From Marinobacter sp. BW6 (lineage in GTDB: Bacteria > Pseudomonadota > Gammaproteobacteria > Pseudomonadales > Oleiphilaceae): a stretch of 64,000 nt of DNA. The position numbers and the translations under genes were made by a program. The notes below the pieces were generated by a model. It ran no database searches and was not told the origin of the DNA. It was given only the letters and a program-made list of their open reading frames with translations. Shown piece by piece: positions 59,428-64,000 of this stretch. Location of the stretch: NCBI RefSeq assembly GCF_008107725.1, contig NZ_VIRN01000064.1, positions 806,001-870,000 of the forward strand, written 5' to 3'. Positions within the stretch are counted from its first letter, which is position 1. Each line of letters starts with the position of its first letter.

Positions 59428-61878
59428 TTAATGCACCGAAGACCCGCTCTTGGGCTTATTGCCAAAGCACACCTGAAACACGTCGCTGTAATGCTTGGCA
59501 AAATTCACCGACAGGCCTTCCTTCAGATATTCCGGTAGCTCCTCATAGTCGCCCCGATTTGCTTCCGGCAGGATCAGGTTGCTGATTTTCTGCCGCCGCG
59601 CCGCAATGACTTTCTCGCGAATACCGCCTACCGGCAGCACCTGTCCGGTCAGGGTGAGCTCTCCCGTCATGGCGATGTTCTGCTGCGGCGCTTCTCCGCG
59701 TGCGATGGAAAGCAACGCGGTGGCCATGGTGACGCCGGCGCTGGGACCGTCTTTGGGTGTGGCGCCCTCGGGCACGTGCAGGTGCACGAAGGATTTGTCG
59801 AAGAAGGTCGGGTCACCTCTGAAGCGTTTGAGGTTCGAGGACACATAGCTGTAGGCGATTTCGGCGGACTCCTTCATCACATCGCCCAACTGTCCGGTCA
59901 GTTTGAAGCCCCGTTGTGAGCTGTGAATCCTGGAGGCCTCGATGCTCAGGGTGGCCCCGCCCATGGCGGTCCAGGCCAGTCCGGTCACGACACCAGTGCC
60001 CTTAAGCGATTTCTCTTTCCTGAACGAGGGCTGTCCCAGGTAGCTCTGCAGATCCGAGACGCCCACCTTCACCGGCTGCTCCGGATTTTCCAGCAGCTTC
60101 ACGATGCCCTTGCGGAGTATCTTATGCAGCAGCTTTTCCAGGCTCCGCACGCCGGCCTCGCGAGCATAGCCTTCGATGACCTGTTTGATTGCGGCATCGG
60201 TGATGTTGAGCTGCTTTTTCAGCAACCCGGCCCGCTTCAGCAGTCTGGGCAGCAGGTAGTGCTTGGCAATGGCCAGCTTTTCCTCTGCGATGTAACCGGA
60301 AAGACGGATCACGTCCATGCGGTCGAGCAGCGGCCGCGGGATTGTATCCAGTTGGTTGGCGGTGCAGATGAACAGAACCTTGGATAGGTCCATACGGACG
60401 TCCAGATAGTGGTCCAGGAAGTCGCGGTTCTGTTCCGGGTCCAGAGTCTCCAGCAGGGCCGAAGCCGGATCGCCCTGGAAAGACGCACCGATCTTGTCGA
60501 TTTCATCCAGCATGATGACCGGGTTCGCCACCTTTGAATCTTTCAGTGCCTGTACAAACTTGCCCGGCATGGCGCCGATGTAGGTACGGCGGTGGCCTTT
60601 GATTTCAGCTTCATCCCGCATGCCGCCAACGCTGAAACGGTAGAATTTACGCCCCAGTGCATCCGCCACGGAATGGCCGATCGATGTCTTGCCAACGCCC
60701 GGCGGTCCCACCAGCAACAGGATGGAGCCGCTGACCTCGCCCTTGAAGGTACCTTCGGCAAGGAATTCGACGATGCGATCTTTTACATCGTCCAGGCCGT
60801 CGTGATCCCGGTCCAGAATCCGGCGGGCTTCGGCCAGATCGAAGTGGTCTTCTGAGTGAATGCCCCAGGGAACCTGCGTCAGCCAGTCCAGATAGTTGCG
60901 GGTAACGCCATATTCAGGCGACCCCTGTTCCAGCACCTGCAGTTTTTCGATTTCATCATTGAAGCGCTCCTGGACCGACTCGGGCGGGTTTAGCTCCGCC
61001 ATGCGGTGCTGAAAACGTTCCACGTCCGCAGTTTTGTCATCCTTGGCCATGCCCAGCTCGCGTTGGATGACCTTTAGCTGTTCCTTCAGGAAAAACTCGC
61101 GCTGATGCTTCTGAACCTTGGCGTTAACCTCTTCGCTGATTTCCGACTGCAGCCTGGCTACTTCCTGTTCCTTGCGCATCAGCAGCAGAACCTTCTCCAT
61201 GCGGCGGAGCAGGGGAACGGTGTCGAGCACATCCTGCAGCTCGTTGCCCGGGGCGCTGGTCATCGAGGCGCCGAAATCGGCGAGCGGTGAGCTGTCGTCC
61301 GGCCCGAAACGGGACAGGTACTGTTTTACGTCCTCACCGTAGAGTGGGTTGGTGCGCAGCAGCTCCTTGATCGCGCTGATAATGGCGAGGGTGTAGGCCT
61401 TGAGTTCGTCAGCGTCTTCTTCCGGCTCGGTCGGGTATTCAACTTCCACAAGATAGGGTGGCTTTCTCCGCAACCACTGGACAACGCGGAAGCGCTGAAG
61501 GCCCTGGGCGATAAACTGGATCTTGCCGCTGTCATTCTGGGCATGATGCACGCGCACGGCACAGCCGGTGGTTTCCAGTTGTTCGCTGGCAGGGATGTCT
61601 TCTTCGGCAGCTTGTTCGTCAACAAAGCAGATTCCCATGACTTTGTGATCGGTCTCGCCGACACGTTTCAGGGTTTCCTGCCACGGATTCTGGTTAACCA
61701 CCACCGGTTGCACCTGGGCCGGAAAGAAAGGGCGGTTTGAAACCGGCAGCACGTACATGCGCCGGGGCATCATCTGCTGGGGCAGGGCGAGGCTCTTGCT
61801 GTGCTCGTCCTTGCCAATGTATTCGGTCACGTCCTCTTCGAATTCCTCAAGTGAATCGTTTTGCGTGTCATCATTCAT
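59428..61878 (-). CDS. lon: ATP-dependent protease Lon (LonA type, likely a second Lon)
   Basis: AAA+ serine protease of about 816 aa. The LON/PUA substrate-binding domain covers residues ~40-240 (YVLPVSNRPFFPAQVQPV), then a coiled coil (KEQEVARLQSEISEEVNAKV). The AAA domain has Walker A VGPPGVGKTSIG and Walker B VIMLDEIDKIG; the protease domain has the catalytic Ser in PKDGPSAGVTMATALL and Lys in GGIREKVIAARR. The acidic N-terminal ~25 residues and VH ending resemble the second Lon of pseudomonads rather than the classical one (recollection). Start chosen at MNDDTQ; 61893 is an alternative. Divergent from cnoX. Confidence 0.88.
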   Translation of the reverse strand: MNDDTQNDSLEEFEEDVTEYIGKDEHSKSLALPQQMMPRRMYVLPVSNRPFFPAQVQPVVVNQNPWQETLKRVGETDHKVMGICFVDEQAAEEDIPASEQLETTGCAVRVHHAQNDSGKIQFIAQGLQRFRVVQWLRRKPPYLVEVEYPTEPEEDADELKAYTLAIISAIKELLRTNPLYGEDVKQYLSRFGPDDSSPLADFGASMTSAPGNELQDVLDTVPLLRRMEKVLLLMRKEQEVARLQSEISEEVNAKVQKHQREFFLKEQLKVIQRELGMAKDDKTADVERFQHRMAELNPPESVQERFNDEIEKLQVLEQGSPEYGVTRNYLDWLTQVPWGIHSEDHFDLAEARRILDRDHDGLDDVKDRIVEFLAEGTFKGEVSGSILLLVGPPGVGKTSIGHSVADALGRKFYRFSVGGMRDEAEIKGHRRTYIGAMPGKFVQALKDSKVANPVIMLDEIDKIGASFQGDPASALLETLDPEQNRDFLDHYLDVRMDLSKVLFICTANQLDTIPRPLLDRMDVIRLSGYIAEEKLAIAKHYLLPRLLKRAGLLKKQLNITDAAIKQVIEGYAREAGVRSLEKLLHKILRKGIVKLLENPEQPVKVGVSDLQSYLGQPSFRKEKSLKGTGVVTGLAWTAMGGATLSIEASRIHSSQRGFKLTGQLGDVMKESAEIAYSYVSSNLKRFRGDPTFFDKSFVHLHVPEGATPKDGPSAGVTMATALLSIARGEAPQQNIAMTGELTLTGQVLPVGGIREKVIAARRQKISNLILPEANRGDYEELPEYLKEGLSVNFAKHYSDVFQVCFGNKPKSGSSVH

Positions 61879-62085
61879 GCCGCGAGTATCCATCCGGAAA
61901 GGTTGTGAATCTGCCCGGGACAGGCTGCTGAGCAATTGTCCCGGAGCGTTGCTTACTAGCTATGTAACGGCACATACGGTGATTTCAAGGAGTTGGCTTT
62001 GGACTGTTGGCGCTTGAAATTCCGACAGTTGGCCCCATGTCCCTGACAGTTTCCAACGATTCATTCGACTTTTCAGGTGCCCTGC

Positions 62086-62949
62086 ATGAGCAATTCTCCC
62101 TACATCTTTGAAGCCACCATGGAAAATTTCCAGCAGAAGGTTATGGAAGCCTCTGCCAGCACGCCCATTCTGGTGGATGTCTGGGCTGAGTGGTGCGCTC
62201 CCTGCAAGCAGTTGATGCCCTTGCTGGAAAAACTGGCCGACGATTATCAGGGCGCGTTCATGCTGGCCAAGGTGAATGCCGACGAGCAGGAGCAGCTTAC
62301 CTCCAGCCTCGGCGTGCGCAGCCTGCCCACGGTCATCCTGGTCAAGAACGGTCAGGCAGTGGATGGCTTCAACGGTGCCCTGCCGGAAAGCGAAATCCGT
62401 CAGGTTCTCGACAAGCATGTGGAGGCGCCCAAGGAAGACCCCTATGAGAAGGCCCACCGGATCTGGGAAGAAGGTGATGTGGAAGGCGCGCTGACGATCC
62501 TGTCGCAGATGAACCAGGAGGATCCCGAGAACCTGAAGGTGCTGATTGATCTGGCCCAGTTGAAGGCGGAGATGGGCGATCTGGAAACGGCTGAGCAAGT
62601 GCTTGAAAGCCTGCCTCCGGAAGAGAAAATGCAGCACCAGGCCAAACAGCTGGCGGCCCGGGTCAAGTTTCTCAGGCAATCTGCCGAGCTTCCACCGATC
62701 AAGGATCTTGAAATGGCCCTGGAGCAGGACCCGAAAGACCCGAATGCACTGCACCAGTTGGCGCTTCACCACGTATTACAGGAGAACAACGCAGAGGCCA
62801 TGGATCTGCTGATCCGGTTGATGCAGGTGGACAGCAAATACAAGGACGAAGTAGCCAAGACAACGCTGATCGAGTTGTTCGACAAGCTGGGCAACAACAA
62901 CCCGGACGTACGGACCTATCGGCGGAAACTCTATACCTTGATGCACTGA
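62086..62949 (+). CDS. cnoX: Thioredoxin-domain chaperedoxin CnoX (YbbN-like)
   Basis: 287-aa protein with an N-terminal thioredoxin domain (residues ~5-110; active site WAEWCAPCKQ, an intact CxxC pair, whereas E. coli CnoX has SxxC) and a C-terminal TPR-like helical region (~120-287). CnoX guards proteins from chlorine/oxidative damage and hands them to DnaK or GroEL. ATG 62086 (MSNSPYIFEATMENF) is preferred over GTG 62077. It faces lon across 207 bp. Confidence 0.85.
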   Translation: MSNSPYIFEATMENFQQKVMEASASTPILVDVWAEWCAPCKQLMPLLEKLADDYQGAFMLAKVNADEQEQLTSSLGVRSLPTVILVKNGQAVDGFNGALPESEIRQVLDKHVEAPKEDPYEKAHRIWEEGDVEGALTILSQMNQEDPENLKVLIDLAQLKAEMGDLETAEQVLESLPPEEKMQHQAKQLAARVKFLRQSAELPPIKDLEMALEQDPKDPNALHQLALHHVLQENNAEAMDLLIRLMQVDSKYKDEVAKTTLIELFDKLGNNNPDVRTYRRKLYTLMH

Positions 62950-62974
62950 TCGTTTGGCGCTCGCCAAAAACAAT

Positions 62975-63007
62975 GTAGGTCGGGTAGAGCCAAAGGCAAA
63001 ACCCGAC
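62975..63007. repeat. REP-like palindromic repeat, copy 3 (variant)
   Basis: GTAGGTCGGGT and ACCCGAC arms with a GAGCCAAAGGCAA centre. It shares the GTAGGTCGG start with copies 1-2 and sits between cnoX and the small HNH gene, overlapping neither. Confidence 0.65.
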
Positions 63008-63020
63008 TGGTATTTCCGCA

Positions 63021-63344
63021 ATGCTCAAACTTCCACCCCAGCCCGACAACTGTGAACTCTGCGAACGCCCGGTTGCCAGGCTCACCCGGCACCACTTGAT
63101 CCCGAAGCACCTGCACCGTAAAAAACGGTTCCAGAAACTGTTCTCCAAAGAAGAGCTCATCACCCGAACCCTCTGGGTGTGCCGACCCTGTCATAACGCC
63201 ATTCATAAAACTCGCTCGGAATACGAGCTTGGTTTGTACTTCAATACCCGGGAAAAGTTGCTGGAGTTGGAGGAGTTGCGGACGTTTGTTGAGTGGCTCA
63301 GGGACAAGCCAGAGGGGTTTGTGCCGAAGTTTCGAAGGAGGTGA
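63021..63344 (+). CDS. Small HNH-type nuclease-like protein
   Basis: 107-aa protein with zinc-binding pairs CELC (residues ~11-14) and CRPC (~53-56), a central RHHLIPKH where the double His matches the HNH catalytic strand, and HNAIH after the second pair. The order C-x2-C, HH, C-x2-C-HN-x2-H fits the HNH fold of nicking endonucleases. The rest (~70-107) is helical and charged. It is not next to a phage or restriction gene, so its role is unclear. Starts 14 bp after a REP-like repeat. Confidence 0.75.
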   Translation: MLKLPPQPDNCELCERPVARLTRHHLIPKHLHRKKRFQKLFSKEELITRTLWVCRPCHNAIHKTRSEYELGLYFNTREKLLELEELRTFVEWLRDKPEGFVPKFRRR

Positions 63345-63403
63345 GCGGAACAGGGCCAGGTGGGGCTTCCATCTGGCCCTGTTTGCATAAGGGCAATGAG
63401 CTT

Positions 63404-64000
63404 TTAGCCGTTGCCCCTCTTCATGGCTTCATACTCATCCTCAAAGAAGAACTTCTCCTCTCCGAAGGCCGGTTCCAGCTCATGCAGCCAGGTGGCTGTC
63501 TCGCTGTACTTGGCGAAGAATGGGCGCTGAACCCAATCCGGATTGCGACCCTGCAGGAAGCGCAGCACCAAGACCTTCTCACCGTGTATTTCGGTAATGC
63601 CCTGAATCTCCACCTTGCCGGGGCCGGCGCTCATGGAGGGGCCGCGGGCGGTGCGGGCCAGGCCACTGACCTTTTTCATGGCTTCCCGATAGATGTGGAA
63701 AGCCTCCACAAGGGGCACTTCAAAGTAGTTCTTGGCGCCGGTGTCCCGTTCTACAAACATGTAGTAGGGGATGATGCCCAGCTGCACTTCTTTCTTCCAC
63801 AGTTTGGCCCAGGCGTCGGCATCGTCGTTGACGTGCTTGATCAGCGGGCCCTGGGCGCGGATCTCGGCGCCCGTAGCACGGATGCGGCGGATGGCCTCTT
63901 CGGCAATCTCGGTGGTGATTTCCTGCCAGTGGTTGTAGTGGGCCATGATGGCCACATGCTTGCCGGCGTCCACGAGACGGGCGAACAGGTCGATTAGTTC
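63404..64000 (-). CDS. Lysine 2,3-aminomutase-like radical SAM protein (3' part, cut by window edge)
   Basis: The C-terminal ~198 residues of a KamA/YodO-family protein; the 5' end, with the CxxxCxxC iron-sulfur motif, lies beyond base 64000. Visible are FARLVDAGKHVAIMAHYNH, TGAEIRAQGPLIKHVNDDA, LGIIPYYMF and SGLARTARGPSMSAGPGK, all matching the PLP/radical-SAM lysine aminomutase barrel. The frame is open to the window edge, so this is a true truncation by the window, not a broken gene. EpmB is a related alternative but lacks the long GLARTARGPS tail. Confidence 0.85.
   Translation of the reverse strand, partial: ELIDLFARLVDAGKHVAIMAHYNHWQEITTEIAEEAIRRIRATGAEIRAQGPLIKHVNDDADAWAKLWKKEVQLGIIPYYMFVERDTGAKNYFEVPLVEAFHIYREAMKKVSGLARTARGPSMSAGPGKVEIQGITEIHGEKVLVLRFLQGRNPDWVQRPFFAKYSETATWLHELEPAFGEEKFFFEDEYEAMKRGNG

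Overview
The window is a contiguous stretch of a gammaproteobacterial chromosome, most likely Marinobacter or a close relative. The evidence is moderately GC-rich sequence, a wax ester synthase/diacylglycerol acyltransferase, a Na+/H+ NhaD antiporter next to a Ca2+/Na+ exchanger, and the housekeeping order fur/bamE-recN-grpE-dnaK-dnaJ-dapB-carAB-greA-yhbY-ftsH-folP-glmM-tpiA-secG-tRNA-Leu-rimP-nusA-infB-rbfA-truB-rpsO-pnp. No prophage, insertion sequence, CRISPR array or rRNA operon was seen.

Layout. 0-15.9 kb is mixed metabolism: a Tat-exported sulfite-oxidase-like enzyme, a PlsC-type acyltransferase behind a 31-bp dyad centred on a -10 box, the nhaD/CaCA antiporter pair, malate:quinone oxidoreductase, then a compact run of an ATP-grasp ligase, a 674-aa protein of unknown family with a papain-like Cys/His/Asn signature, an acetolactate-synthase-like ThDP enzyme and a lipoprotein. 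CheV, an SDR, an ExoD-like protein and a periplasmic solute-binding protein follow. 15.9-21.4 kb holds tmRNA, the wax ester synthase, SmpB, an SNF transporter, RatA, RnfH and BamE. 21.5-49.1 kb is the conserved block of iron regulation, SOS repair, heat shock, lysine/arginine/pyrimidine precursor synthesis, transcript cleavage, membrane proteolysis, folate and cell-wall precursors, and the transcription/translation operon from rimP to pnp. 49.1-52.4 kb encodes a lipoprotein hydrolase overlapping a DUF4105 protein, and a DUF3015 protein. 52.6-57.6 kb is a complete liv branched-chain amino acid ABC operon. 57.7-64 kb has a TPR membrane protein divergent from a MarR regulator, REP-like repeats, a LonA-type protease divergent from a CnoX-like thioredoxin, a small HNH protein, and the 3' part of a lysine 2,3-aminomutase-like gene cut by the window edge.

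The most unusual observations are: (i) the place between yhbY and ftsH where gammaproteobacteria normally carry rlmE (ftsJ) holds only decayed rlmE motifs; (ii) a candidate structured small RNA of about 130 nt, with its own sigma70-type promoter and terminator, lies between tRNA-Leu and rimP; (iii) the ATP-grasp / papain-like / ThDP-enzyme cluster has no function I can name and carries a palindrome over its promoter region; (iv) carAB has a leader hairpin shaped like an intrinsic terminator downstream of a good promoter; (v) recN carries two tandem perfect LexA boxes and grpE-dnaK a textbook sigma32 promoter on the other side of the same intergenic region.
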